A stretch of DNA of 64,000 bases, taken from positions 42,385-106,384 of the forward strand of contig NZ_KE383961.1 in NCBI RefSeq assembly GCF_000422925.1, read 5' to 3'. Numbering within the stretch: the stretch's first letter is position 1; each line of letters begins with the position of its first letter. This document shows positions 1-7,661 of the stretch, piece after piece. Below the pieces are notes generated by a model. That model searched no databases. It saw only the letters and a list, made by a program, of their open reading frames with translations, and had not been told where the DNA came from. The position numbers and the translations under genes were made by a program. Source of the DNA: Paludibacterium yongneupense DSM 18731 (GTDB lineage: Bacteria; Pseudomonadota; Gammaproteobacteria; Burkholderiales; Chromobacteriaceae).

Positions 1-1
1 C

Positions 2-34
2 AACAACTGGCACATCCAGAACCACGCCCGCTAA
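2..34 (+). CDS. 3' end of a small secreted Q/N-rich protein (partial)
   Basis: The first bases of the window are the last ten codons of a gene, reading NNWHIQNHAR and then TAA. Bases 2-28 match bases 161-187 of the next gene at 25 of 27 positions, and both encode NNWHIQNH. This is therefore the tail of a tandem paralogue of the gene at 71-322, cut by the window edge. Here the protein ends right after the motif, whereas the downstream copy continues. Function unknown. Confidence 0.6.
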   Translation, partial: NNWHIQNHAR

Positions 35-70
35 GCGCGAGCCTCTCACCCAACATAAAGGATACGAATC

Positions 71-322
71 ATGAAAAAACTCACTCTTCTCGCCGCCGCC
101 GCCCTCGGCCTCTCCTCGCTGACCATGGCCGCCGACAACCAGGACCAGTTCGAGAGCAATAACAACTGGCATATCCAGAACCACGTCGTGGTCGGCCAAG
201 CCGTCGATGCGACCGTCAAGACCGCCGCCCCGGCTGCACAGGCGACCGAAAACGTCGGCGCGGGCGGCCAGGATCTGTTCGAACAGAACAGCAACGGGCG
301 TCACCAGAACAACTCGCGCTGA
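71..322 (+). CDS. Small secreted Q/N-rich protein, unknown function
   Basis: An 83-residue protein with a clear Sec signal peptide (MKK, a Leu/Ala core, cleavage likely after TMA at residue 20). The start has an AAAGGA ribosome site 9 bases upstream. The mature protein of about 63 residues holds two imperfect copies of one motif: QDQFESNNNWHIQNH near residues 24-38 and QDLFEQNSNGRHQNN near 67-81, joined by an Ala/Val/Thr-rich linker. There is no Cys, so no lipidation or disulfide. The tail of a paralogue lies just upstream (2-34). I do not recognise the family. The mature part should be periplasmic or extracellular. The repeat is rich in Asn, Gln and His, which would suit self-association or metal binding, but that is a guess. 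Confidence 0.7.
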   Translation: MKKLTLLAAAALGLSSLTMAADNQDQFESNNNWHIQNHVVVGQAVDATVKTAAPAAQATENVGAGGQDLFEQNSNGRHQNNSR

Positions 323-380
323 ACAACGCAGGCAGTATCGGCAGGTAAACGGCAGTAGAAACTGTGGACAGGATATAGAG

Positions 381-605
381 ATGAAACACCCGAAAGCCAT
401 GGTATTGGCCACGACCCTTCTGCTCTGTTGCGGGGTGGCCGTAGCGGCCGAAAACGTGCGCCCAAGCCATGCCTCGTTCCAGTCCCTGGACGACGGGTCG
501 GCGAGAACGCGCAGCGTTCCGCAAGCAGTACGGCAATTTCTGGATAACGGAGACGATGCATCAATGCACCGCGGGGAGCAAAGCCCGCCGGACCGGAAGC
601 GCTAA
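381..605 (+). CDS. Small secreted protein, unknown function
   Basis: A 74-residue protein starting MKHPKAM with a hydrophobic stretch and a likely signal-peptidase site after VAVAA near residue 23. The mature part is about 50 residues, polar, basic at the end (PPDRKR), without Cys. I chose ATG 381 because the signal peptide begins there and GGATATAGAG lies just upstream; an earlier in-frame start at 207 would bury the signal inside the protein and overlap the previous gene. It follows the Q/N-rich gene by 58 bases and is closed by a hairpin terminator at 648-670, so the two are probably co-transcribed. It lacks the Q/N motif of its neighbour. Function unknown. Confidence 0.5.
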   Translation: MKHPKAMVLATTLLLCCGVAVAAENVRPSHASFQSLDDGSARTRSVPQAVRQFLDNGDDASMHRGEQSPPDRKR

Positions 606-647
606 TTCACCCGACACCGGATTTCGATGCGCGCAGGACAAACCAGA

Positions 648-670
648 AGGTCGCCACAGGCGGCCTTTTT
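648..670 (+). terminator. Rho-independent terminator of the small secreted genes
   Basis: GGTCGCC, loop ACA, GGCGGCC (one G-T wobble), then TTTTT at 666-670. It lies 43 bases after the stop of the gene at 381-605. Confidence 0.7.
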
Positions 671-687
671 GCCGCCCAGCTCAAAAA

Positions 688-715
688 AAAGGATACAGTC
701 TAGACTGTATCCTTT
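688..715. promoter_or_regulatory. Perfect 28-bp palindrome (operator or bidirectional terminator)
   Basis: Both strands read AAAGGATACAGTCT followed by its exact complement; the centre is CTAG. An eight-A run touches its left side (683-690), so on the minus strand a hairpin would be followed by eight T, as in a terminator for the minus-strand gene that ends at 935. The perfect symmetry without a spacer also resembles a TetR-type operator. No promoter or gene start lies next to it. Confidence 0.6.
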
Positions 716-934
716 AAAACACACACATCTAACACACGCAATACCGGCGTGTCCCCCACTTGTATATCCAGAGGACAGACTACCGGTTATCTCGGTGCGG
801 ATGCTGCGTTGCCGGGCCCCCTGCGTGGGTCCGGACGCTCCGTCGAATGTTACCTGTCATAGATACTATCCATAAGCGCACGATCAGTATTGACATGCAT
901 CAAATCGGGGCATCGCCGCCGCTGACATCAGCGA

Positions 935-1963
935 TCAGGGCTTGGTGCCATCTTTGGACAGGTAGAAGGCATCGGAAAAGAAAGCGTCGCCCGGCAAGGC
1001 ACGGCCGGTGGTCAACTCGCGATGGGCCGCTTCCACCATCAGCGGCGAACCGCAAGCATAGACCTCGTAAGCGGACAAATCCGCAAAGTCGTCCAGCACG
1101 GCCTGGTGCACAAACCCCGTGCGTCCTTGCCACCCGTCGTCCGGCAAGGCATCGGACAGAACAGGGATGAACCGGAAGCCCGGCACGGCTTCGAGCCATG
1201 ACTCGGCGAGCTCGCGCAAATAAAGGTCGGCCGGACGCCGCGCTCCCCAGTACAAGGTCATCGGTCGCGTCAGGCCGCTATGAATGGCGTGTTCGATGAT
1301 GCCCTTGATCGGGGCAAAGCCGGTGCCGCTGGCAAGAAAAACAATGGGTTTGACCGAATTTTCCTGCAGATGGAAACTGCCGAGCGGCCCTTTGAAGCGC
1401 ATGATTTCGCGCTCCTTCATCGTATTGAAGACGTAGTCTGAAAAATGACCGCCCGGCTGGTGGCGAACATGCAGTTCGATAAAGGCATCGTCGTGCGGCG
1501 CATTGGCGATGGAAAAGCTGCGCGCCTTGCCATCCTTCATCAGGATATCGATGTATTGCCCGGCCAGGAACTGCAGGCGCTCGGCCACAGGCAGCTTGAG
1601 CTTGAGAATGGCCACATCGTGGATACGCTCGATTTTTTCCACCCGACAGGGCAGGGTCTTGATCGGGATATCCCGGCTGCCGCTCATCTCGTTGGCCTCG
1701 AGGACAAGATCGCCCCTGGCCTGCGCCCGACACAGCAAGGCATAGCCCTGAGCCTTATCCTGCTCCGTCAGCGCCTTGCTCGAATAACCATCCAACTGGG
1801 CAAAATCCCCGGAGACGACTTTGCAGCGACACGCGCCGCAGGCTCCGTTGCGACAACCGTAGGGCATGCCTATCCCCTGGCGCAAGGCGGCGTCGAGAAT
1901 GGTTTCCTGTGCCCCGGCGCTGAAGGTGTGTCCGCTGGGAAGGACTTTGACCTGGCTCGTCAT
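935..1963 (-). CDS. 2Fe-2S ferredoxin-flavin reductase (AscD / CDP-6-deoxy-glucoseen reductase-like)
   Basis: A 342-residue electron-transfer protein. The N-terminal third is a plant-type ferredoxin domain with cluster ligands Cys37, Cys42, Cys45 and Cys78 (pattern CX4CX2C...C). The rest is a ferredoxin-NADP reductase module: a flavin-binding RSFSIAN motif near residue 170, and a nucleotide-binding region with VFLASGTGFAPIKG near 210 and YACGSPLMV near 305. It passes electrons from NAD(P)H through flavin to the Fe-S cluster and on to a partner oxygenase or dehydratase. Homologues are often named CDP-6-deoxy-delta-3,4-glucoseen reductase, but no deoxysugar genes lie nearby, so the true partner is unknown. 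It is divergent from the SDR gene at 1996, with only about 30 bases between the starts. Confidence 0.8.
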   Translation of the reverse strand: MTSQVKVLPSGHTFSAGAQETILDAALRQGIGMPYGCRNGACGACRCKVVSGDFAQLDGYSSKALTEQDKAQGYALLCRAQARGDLVLEANEMSGSRDIPIKTLPCRVEKIERIHDVAILKLKLPVAERLQFLAGQYIDILMKDGKARSFSIANAPHDDAFIELHVRHQPGGHFSDYVFNTMKEREIMRFKGPLGSFHLQENSVKPIVFLASGTGFAPIKGIIEHAIHSGLTRPMTLYWGARRPADLYLRELAESWLEAVPGFRFIPVLSDALPDDGWQGRTGFVHQAVLDDFADLSAYEVYACGSPLMVEAAHRELTTGRALPGDAFFSDAFYLSKDGTKP

Positions 1964-1995
1964 GTCGATGTTATACCTTGAATGAGATCGCTAAA

Positions 1996-2904
1996 ATGAA
2001 GGCCATGATGCCAACACTACTGATTGTCGGCTGCGGCGATGTCGCTCGCCGCGCCCTGCCCGCGCTGAGTCGCCACTGGCGAATCCTAGCGCTGGTGCGC
2101 AAGGAGGCCGAGGCTGCCGATCTACGCACCCGCGGCGTGCTCCCGCTGCGTGGCGATCTCGATTGCCGCGCAAGCCTGGTGCGTCTGGCCGGGCTGGCCG
2201 ACGCGCTGCTCTACACCGCCCCGCCCAACGGCCATGGGGAGCGCGACACCCGCTTGCGGCGTTTATTATCCGCGCTGGCAAAGGCGAAAAGCATACCACA
2301 GCGTTTGATCTATATCAGCACATCCGGCGTTTACGGCGATGCGCACGGGCGTCTCATCGACGAATCCTGCATCGCCCGTCCGGCCAGCGCGCGCGCCGTC
2401 AGGCGGCTGGACGCGGAGCATAGCCTGCGCGCTTTTGCCATTCGCCATGGCGTGAGCCTGACGATTCTGCGGGCACCGGGAATCTATGCCATCGACCGCC
2501 TGCCGCTGGATGCTGTCGCGGCCCGACGCGGTCTCATCGTCGCCGCACAAGACAGTTACAGCAATCACATTCACGCTGACGATCTCGCCCGCTTATGCGT
2601 GCACGCACTGCGCAGGCGCGGCGCAATCCGCATCTTCAATGCCTGCGACAACGAGCCGATGGCGGTAGGCGACTGGTACGATTTGCTGGCCGACGCCTGC
2701 GGAGTCGAACGCGCTCCGCGCTTTAGCCGCGCCGAACTGCAAGGCCGCGTTTCGGCTCTGCAATGGTCGTTTCTATCGGAATCGCGCCGCTTGGACAATA
2801 GCCGGCTACACAGGGAACTGGGGATGCGGCTAGACTGGCCCTCCGTACGCGACTTCATTGCTGCAGAAGGTGGCCGGCTCGCTAAAGCGATCAAGATTCG
2901 GTAA
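1996..2904 (+). CDS. NAD(P)-binding SDR-family protein (YeeZ-like epimerase/reductase)
   Basis: An extended short-chain dehydrogenase-like protein of about 300 residues. Near the N-terminus it has a Rossmann motif [14 protein letters not shown], atypical of classical GxxGxxG but typical of the YeeZ group, and the STSGVYGD stretch that follows strand 5 carries the Tyr of the SDR site. The C-terminal half ([10 protein letters not shown] and after) resembles the substrate-binding part of sugar-nucleotide epimerases. The start is uncertain: a TTG at 1978 and ATGs at 1996, 2005 and 2008 are in frame, and none has a strong ribosome site. The trmB gene follows 34 bases later and may share its transcript. 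The substrate is unknown. Confidence 0.7.
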   Translation: MKAMMPTLLIVGCGDVARRALPALSRHWRILALVRKEAEAADLRTRGVLPLRGDLDCRASLVRLAGLADALLYTAPPNGHGERDTRLRRLLSALAKAKSIPQRLIYISTSGVYGDAHGRLIDESCIARPASARAVRRLDAEHSLRAFAIRHGVSLTILRAPGIYAIDRLPLDAVAARRGLIVAAQDSYSNHIHADDLARLCVHALRRRGAIRIFNACDNEPMAVGDWYDLLADACGVERAPRFSRAELQGRVSALQWSFLSESRRLDNSRLHRELGMRLDWPSVRDFIAAEGGRLAKAIKIR

Positions 2905-2938
2905 AATCGACGGTTTTGACTTTCCGGCGCAAGCACTC

Positions 2939-3622
2939 ATGGAAAACCCGGCATTTCAACGACATATCCGCAGCTTCGTGTTGCGTCAAGGCCACCTGTC
3001 GGCGGCGCAAAAACGCGCGATCGACGACGGGATGCCAAGTTGGGGGCTGGAATACAGCCCGGCCTTGCTCGATCTGGAAGCAAGCTTCGGGCGGAACGCG
3101 CCCAAAATACTCGAAATCGGTTTCGGGATGGGCGGAGCCAGCGCCGAGATCGCCGAGCAGAACCCGGAACGGGACTATCTGGGCATCGAAGTCCATAGCC
3201 CGGGCGTCGGCAATCTGCTGAAGCTGATTTCCGAAAAGGCGCTGTCCAATATGCGGCTGATCCAGCATGACGCGGTCGAAGTCATCGACAACATGCTACC
3301 GCTGGCCAGCCTCGATGGCATTCATATCTTTTTCCCGGACCCCTGGCCCAAAAAGCGCCACCACAAGCGCCGCCTGATTCAGCCGGAATTGATCGCGCGC
3401 CTGGCCGCCCGCCTCAAGCCCGGCGCCTATCTGCATGCGGCCACCGACTGGGAGGAATACGCCGTACAGATACTCGACGTCTTCAGCCAGGAAACCTTGC
3501 TCGCCAACAGCGTCGCAGAAGGCTTCGCCCCACGCCCGGACTACCGCCCGCTGACCAAGTTCGAACAGCGCGGCATCCGCCTCGGACACGGCGTCTGGGA
3601 CATCATCTTCAAACGCGTCTGA
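2939..3622 (+). CDS. trmB: tRNA (guanine-N7-)-methyltransferase TrmB
   Basis: A 227-residue class I SAM methyltransferase that makes m7G46 in the variable loop of tRNA. It carries the SAM-binding motif EIGFGMGG (about residue 60) and the family signature [14 protein letters not shown] (about 130-143). The C-terminal TKFEQRG region is also typical. ATG 2939 gives the usual family N-terminus ([16 protein letters not shown]); an earlier in-frame ATG at 2858 would overlap the SDR gene. The gene ends 6 bases from the convergent peroxidase gene. Confidence 0.93.
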   Translation: MENPAFQRHIRSFVLRQGHLSAAQKRAIDDGMPSWGLEYSPALLDLEASFGRNAPKILEIGFGMGGASAEIAEQNPERDYLGIEVHSPGVGNLLKLISEKALSNMRLIQHDAVEVIDNMLPLASLDGIHIFFPDPWPKKRHHKRRLIQPELIARLAARLKPGAYLHAATDWEEYAVQILDVFSQETLLANSVAEGFAPRPDYRPLTKFEQRGIRLGHGVWDIIFKRV

Positions 3623-3628
3623 CACGCC

Positions 3629-4111
3629 TCATGCCAGCCGGAGCAAGCGGAGGATATCCTCCACCGCCTCCTCCGGCTGCAGCGCAGGCTCGTAGCGTCG
3701 CACGACCCGCCCCTGCTGATCGATGAGAAACTTGGTGAAATTCCACTTTACCGCCTGGGGATAGGGCGTGTCGCTGCGCGTCAGCCACTGCCATAGCGGC
3801 GGCGCGGCGGGACCGTTGACATCGACCTTGGCGAACAGGCGAAAACTCACCTCGTAGCGCTCGCGGCAGAAAGCGGCGATTGCTTCGCCATCCCCCGGCT
3901 CCTGCGCGCCGAACTGGTTGCAAGGGAAAGCCAGTACATCGAAGCCGGCCGCGCAAAAGCGGCGTTGCAAGGCTTCCAGACCGGCATATTGCGGCGTATA
4001 GCCACAGGCGCTGGCGGTATTGACCACCAGGACCACCCTGCCGCGATAGCGGGCCAGATCCTCGGCCAGCCCATCGATGCGCAAGGCGCTGAAATCGTGC
4101 AGCGTAAGCAT
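3629..4111 (-). CDS. Glutathione peroxidase family thiol peroxidase
   Basis: A 160-residue peroxidase of the Gpx family that reduces hydrogen peroxide and organic peroxides, in bacteria usually with thioredoxin or glutathione. The peroxidatic residue is a Cys (Cys36 in NTASACGYTPQY), not selenocysteine. The FPCNQFGAQEPG motif (Gln66 of the catalytic tetrad) and the WNFTKFL motif (Trp and Asn) are present. ATG 4111 follows a GGAGG site by 7 bases; an upstream in-frame start at 4171 is less likely. No signal peptide, so cytosolic. Confidence 0.9.
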   Translation of the reverse strand: MLTLHDFSALRIDGLAEDLARYRGRVVLVVNTASACGYTPQYAGLEALQRRFCAAGFDVLAFPCNQFGAQEPGDGEAIAAFCRERYEVSFRLFAKVDVNGPAAPPLWQWLTRSDTPYPQAVKWNFTKFLIDQQGRVVRRYEPALQPEEAVEDILRLLRLA

Positions 4112-4205
4112 GGAGAGCCTCCGTCGCGTATACTGTTCAGCCAGGCGCGACGGTCTTGCCGCCGGGCCCACCCATTCATTGCAACCTTACCTTTCCACCG
4201 TTCTC

Positions 4206-4685
4206 ATGTTCAATCCTAGCCGACAAGATGCCCGCCGTTTCTTCTTTGACACCTGGGCACGGAGACAGCAGACGCTAAGCGGCCTGGAAGCGGTCGCTTT
4301 CGGCGTTATCCTGCAACATCCCGAATATCACGCACTGCTCGATCAAGCCGAGCGCTATCTGGAAAGCGACTGGGCGCCGGAAGACGGGCAGACCAATCCC
4401 TTTCTGCATCTTAGCCTGCACATGGCCATCGAGGAGCAGCGATCGATAGACCAACCCTTCGGCATCCGTTCCTTGTATGCGCAGTTGGCCCTGCGCCGCG
4501 GCGACGAACATGCGGCGCAGCACGAAATCATGGATTGCCTGGGAGAGATGATCTGGCATGCCCAGCGTTACGGCGGCGGCCCGGACGTCAACCGCTATAT
4601 CGCCTGCATCCGCGGCAAACTGGGCATGGGTGAGGAAGAAACGCCGCGTGCCCAGCCGCACGATGCGCCCGGTGAGGCCGATTAA
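4206..4685 (+). CDS. DUF1841 family protein
   Basis: A 159-residue soluble protein beginning MFNPSRQDARRFFFDTW, which matches the betaproteobacterial DUF1841 family. The FLHLSLHMAIEEQ and HEIMDCLGEMIWHAQR stretches hold paired His/Glu residues that could bind metal, but no activity is established for the family. It is divergent from the peroxidase gene. Its TAA overlaps the TAA of the convergent dehydrogenase gene (shared TTAA). An alternative start at 4077 would overlap the peroxidase gene and is not supported. Confidence 0.8.
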   Translation: MFNPSRQDARRFFFDTWARRQQTLSGLEAVAFGVILQHPEYHALLDQAERYLESDWAPEDGQTNPFLHLSLHMAIEEQRSIDQPFGIRSLYAQLALRRGDEHAAQHEIMDCLGEMIWHAQRYGGGPDVNRYIACIRGKLGMGEEETPRAQPHDAPGEAD

Positions 4686-5632
4686 TCGACGCGATTGACG
4701 CGGCGCCCGGCCATGAAGCCTTCGATGCCATCGATCAGGATGCGTGCGAGCCGCTGCATCGCCTCGCGGCTGGCCCAGCCGACGTGCGGCGTCACGATCA
4801 GATTCGGCAGATGGGCAGCGAGCAGGGGATTGCCCTTGACCGGCGGTTCCTCCGACAGGACATCGAAGCCGGCCCCGCCAAGCCGGCCGTATTTCAATGC
4901 CGCAACCAGTGCCGCCTCGTCAACCAGGCCGCCGCGTGCGGTATTGATCAGAATGGCGCCGCCCTTCATGCGCTGCAGTTCGGATTCACCTATCATGCCG
5001 CGCGTGGCGTCGTTCAGCGGACAGTGCAGCGAGATCACATCGCACTCGGACAACACGGTCTCGAAGTCGACATAGCCGCTGCGCGTAGCGGGCGCCCCCT
5101 TGCGTTCGCCGAAGCTCACCGTCATGCCAAACGCGCGTGCGCGCGCCGCCAGCGCCTGTCCGATGCCGCCATTGCCGATGATGCCCAGCCGGGCCCCGTT
5201 CAGGTCGCGGATCGGAGCGCCGAAATGACAGAACTGTGCCGCGTTCTGCCACACCCCTGCCGCCACGTCGCGCTGGTAGGCCGGCAGATTCCGCATCAAG
5301 GCCAGCAGCAGCATGAAGGCGTGTTCGGCAACGGTATCGTCGCCATAGTGCGCGACATTGCATACCGCGATGCCGCGTTCGCGGCAGGCCGCAAGATCGA
5401 TATGGTTAACACCGGTCGCCGCGACGGCGATCAGCTTCAGTTGCGGCAAGTCCTGCAAGGTCGAGCGATCGAGAGCGACTTTGTTGCTCACGACGATTGA
5501 GGCATCGCGGCAGCGTGCGACGATTTCGTCGCGTGCCGTGGCCGCGTGATCCTGCCAGCAATGCTCAAAGCCGGGAACGGGAACCGGGACAGGCAAGCTG
5601 TCCCGGTCGAGAAAAACGATGCGTGTTGTCAT
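4682..5632 (-). CDS. D-2-hydroxyacid dehydrogenase (glycerate/hydroxypyruvate reductase type)
   Basis: A 316-residue NAD-dependent dehydrogenase. The nucleotide-binding site LGIIGNGGIGQALA lies near residue 148. The catalytic Arg (NTARGGLVDE), Glu (SEEPPV) and His (TPHVGWAS) are in their usual order. It interconverts a 2-hydroxyacid and a 2-ketoacid; glycerate/hydroxypyruvate is the commonest use for this subgroup, but the substrate is inferred. ATG 5632 is chosen as the family start (MTTRIVFLD). It follows the DUF2189 gene by 8 bases, so both are one transcript. Confidence 0.85.
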   Translation of the reverse strand: MTTRIVFLDRDSLPVPVPVPGFEHCWQDHAATARDEIVARCRDASIVVSNKVALDRSTLQDLPQLKLIAVAATGVNHIDLAACRERGIAVCNVAHYGDDTVAEHAFMLLLALMRNLPAYQRDVAAGVWQNAAQFCHFGAPIRDLNGARLGIIGNGGIGQALAARARAFGMTVSFGERKGAPATRSGYVDFETVLSECDVISLHCPLNDATRGMIGESELQRMKGGAILINTARGGLVDEAALVAALKYGRLGGAGFDVLSEEPPVKGNPLLAAHLPNLIVTPHVGWASREAMQRLARILIDGIEGFMAGRRVNRVD

Positions 5633-5640
5633 TTGGCCAC

Positions 5641-6420
5641 TCAGTAGTCGTAGGTAATGATGTCCCGATAAGCGTACCAGGTCGCCATCCCGATCAAGGG
5701 CATGAACACGAGCAGAGCGACAAAGTAACTGGCCAAGCCTAGCACGGTCAGTACCACGATCACAAAGGCCCACAGCGACATGGTCGCCAGATTTTGGTAT
5801 ACCGCCTGCACGCTGGTCACCATCGCCGTCACGGCATCGACTTCTTTATCGCGCAGCATCGGAAGCGCGATCACGCTGACGGCGAAGACAAGAAACGCGA
5901 CGACAAAACCGCTGCCGAAATAGGCAAGCAGAAAGGCCCAGTGACTCAAGCTCAGCGCATTTTCGAGCAGCACATCGAGGCTGGGCACGGCATCGGTATC
6001 GTAGAACAGGGCAAAGATCAGCAGCGACAGACGGAACCAGCCGAACACGATGACCGTCAGCAAGACTCCGTACAGCGAGAAGCCGGAAAGATTGCTGCGC
6101 CAGGCGACCAGGCTTTTCAGCAACTTGACCTTGCCGCGTCCTTCAAACGCTTCCATCTGCCGCGACAGATCGTACAGCCCTGTGGCCAGAAAAGGGCCGC
6201 CGAGCAGGAATGTCATCACCAGGGCCAGTACGATTTCCGGATCATCGTTGTAATACAAGGTCAGCGAGAACCCCATCAGCACGAACAGCACCCCATAGAA
6301 CAAGGCATCGGCGGGAACGCGGCGCAAATCCCGCTCCGCCAGACGGAACCAGCGCCGGATATGCGCCGGCCCCACCCGATGGATATGAACACGCTGGGGC
6401 AAGGGATGAACGATGTCCAT
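5641..6420 (-). CDS. DUF2189 integral membrane protein
   Basis: A 259-residue inner-membrane protein with about six hydrophobic segments and a conserved N-terminal part (IRRWFRLAERDLRRVPADALFYGVL, residues 21 onward, described here by position). This matches DUF2189, whose role is unknown; members often sit near respiratory genes. A GGGAG ribosome site precedes ATG 6420. It is the first gene of a two-gene transcript with the hydroxyacid dehydrogenase, which begins 8 bases after its stop. Confidence 0.75.
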   Translation of the reverse strand: MDIVHPLPQRVHIHRVGPAHIRRWFRLAERDLRRVPADALFYGVLFVLMGFSLTLYYNDDPEIVLALVMTFLLGGPFLATGLYDLSRQMEAFEGRGKVKLLKSLVAWRSNLSGFSLYGVLLTVIVFGWFRLSLLIFALFYDTDAVPSLDVLLENALSLSHWAFLLAYFGSGFVVAFLVFAVSVIALPMLRDKEVDAVTAMVTSVQAVYQNLATMSLWAFVIVVLTVLGLASYFVALLVFMPLIGMATWYAYRDIITYDY

Positions 6421-6511
6421 GGCCGACTCCCGATATTGTGCGGCGCAGAAAAAGAGTCAAGGTACATTCCCGTTATAGCCATTCACTCGCGAATATTCCT
6501 TGAATCATCCG

Positions 6512-6539
6512 TTGCCAGACGCACGCACGCTGTTACAAT
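6512..6539 (+). promoter_or_regulatory. Sigma-70-type promoter of the FKBP gene
   Basis: TTGCCA (6512-6517), a 16-base spacer, then TACAAT (6534-6539), 27 bases before the start codon at 6567. Confidence 0.65.
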
Positions 6540-6566
6540 CGGCACGTTTTCCCGTGGAGATACAAC

Positions 6567-6896
6567 ATGAGTTCGGAACTGATTATCGAAGATCTGGAAG
6601 TCGGCGCAGGAGCCGAAGCGGTGGCAGGACAGGACGTCACCGTTCACTACACCGGCTGGCTGACCGATGGCACCAAGTTCGACTCCAGCAAGGACCGTTC
6701 CCAACCGTTCAGCTTCCCGCTGGGCGCAGGGCACGTGATCAAGGGCTGGGACCAGGGCGTGCAAGGGATGAAAATCGGCGGCAAGCGCAAGCTGACCATT
6801 CCGGCGTCTCTCGGCTACGGTGCACGCGGTGCGGGTGGCGTGATTCCGCCCAATGCGACGCTGGTATTCGAAGTGGAGTTGTTGCAGGTCGGCTGA
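6567..6896 (+). CDS. FKBP-type peptidyl-prolyl cis-trans isomerase
   Basis: A 109-residue single-domain FKBP. It catalyses cis-trans isomerisation of Xaa-Pro bonds during folding. The active-site pattern is complete: [33 protein letters not shown] (residues 48-64), YGARG and the closing [14 protein letters not shown]. There is no signal peptide, so it is cytosolic, like the short Neisseria FKBP. A GGAG ribosome site and a good promoter (6512-6539) make this a single-gene transcript; a strong hairpin follows at 6904-6926. Confidence 0.93.
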   Translation: MSSELIIEDLEVGAGAEAVAGQDVTVHYTGWLTDGTKFDSSKDRSQPFSFPLGAGHVIKGWDQGVQGMKIGGKRKLTIPASLGYGARGAGGVIPPNATLVFEVELLQVG

Positions 6897-6903
6897 TGCC
6901 GGA

Positions 6904-6926
6904 GACGGGCGGGCATACCGCCCGTC
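6904..6926. terminator. Hairpin between convergent genes
   Basis: GACGGGCGG, loop GCATA, CCGCCCGTC: a 9-bp perfect stem between the FKBP stop (6896) and the DedA stop (6930). There is no T-run on either strand, so it may be a weak terminator or an mRNA 3'-end stabiliser. Confidence 0.5.
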
Positions 6927-6929
6927 GCT

Positions 6930-7541
6930 TCAATCGCAGCGTGTCTTCTTGCGCCGCAGGCACAGAAACAGCACCATGCTCAGCAGGATGGCGCTGACGG
7001 CGAGCAGGCCGGCCTGACCGCGATGCACCCAGGTCATCAACCAGTCGCGGTTTTCCGCGCCGAGAAAGCCAAGGTAGACCCAGACCGGAACCGAAATGGC
7101 TGCCGCCATGCCATCGAGCAGCAGAAAGCGCAAAGGCGACACACGTCGGCTCATGCCGGCGCAAATAAAGATGGGGGATCTCAAGCCGGGCAGAAAGCGG
7201 GCGACAAACAGTACGCCGTTGCCATAGCGGGTGAATTTTTCCTGTACCGCGCAAAACCGCTGCGGCGTCAGGATGCGTGAGATGGGGCGAATCTGCATGA
7301 CCTTGTGGCCAAGCAGGCGCCCGAGGGCGAACATGATGCCATCGCCGATCAGAACGCCGGCCATCCCGACGACAAACATCATCTCGACTTCGGTGTAGCC
7401 GAGTCCCGCGATGATGCCCCCGGCGACAAGCGTGATGTCTTCAGGAATCGGAACACCGAAACCGCACAACAGTAGCACCACGAATACGGCTTCGTAGCCA
7501 TACCCGCTGAAAAAATCGATAAGTATTTGAAGAATATCCAT
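6930..7541 (-). CDS. DedA family inner-membrane protein
   Basis: A 203-residue DedA/VTT-domain membrane protein. The conserved GFGVPIPEDITLVAGG stretch (residues 27-42, with the key acidic residue) and RFLPGLRSPIFICAG (112-126) are present. DedA proteins act as flippases or recyclers of undecaprenyl phosphate or phospholipids and protect membrane potential. C-terminal hydrophobic helix near 178-195, then a basic tail RRKKTRCD. Divergent from alr. Confidence 0.85.
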   Translation of the reverse strand: MDILQILIDFFSGYGYEAVFVVLLLCGFGVPIPEDITLVAGGIIAGLGYTEVEMMFVVGMAGVLIGDGIMFALGRLLGHKVMQIRPISRILTPQRFCAVQEKFTRYGNGVLFVARFLPGLRSPIFICAGMSRRVSPLRFLLLDGMAAAISVPVWVYLGFLGAENRDWLMTWVHRGQAGLLAVSAILLSMVLFLCLRRKKTRCD

Positions 7542-7584
7542 TCTTGGCCAGCCCCCGCTGCCCCCGTTCCGGGTTCAGGTCAAA

Positions 7585-7630
7585 AGTCTTGTCAGACCGT
7601 TGTCCATCACCGTCTGTGCAAGACTATAAT
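7585..7630 (+). promoter_or_regulatory. alr promoter with a long inverted repeat
   Basis: A perfect -10 TATAAT (7625-7630) lies 31 bases before the alr start; the best -35 is TTGTCC (7600-7605) with a long 19-base spacer. The promoter is spanned by an inverted repeat: AGTCTTG-T-CAGAC (7585-7597) and GTCTG-TG-CAAGACT (7612-7625). The right arm touches the -10. This looks like an operator for a dimeric regulator. Confidence 0.55.
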
Positions 7631-7661
7631 ATACCACACCTCACGCGACCACTTTCCTGAC

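Larger units (their letters stand above)
606..934. other. Intergenic region between convergent genes
   Basis: About 330 bases without a convincing gene. It holds the terminator of the small secreted genes (648-670) and a perfect 28-bp palindrome (688-715). Short open frames here have no ribosome site or recognisable product. A small hairpin (GCTGA-CA-TCAGC, 921-932) lies just past the end of the reductase gene but has no T-run. Nothing else is evident. Confidence 0.6.

Noticed and set aside
207-380. Upstream extension of the small gene at 381-605
   Set aside because: It would overlap the Q/N-rich gene in another frame and put the signal peptide in the middle of the protein.
935-1963. Deoxysugar (dideoxyhexose) pathway reductase as the firm function
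   Set aside because: No partner dehydrase or other sugar-nucleotide genes nearby, so only the reductase architecture is claimed.
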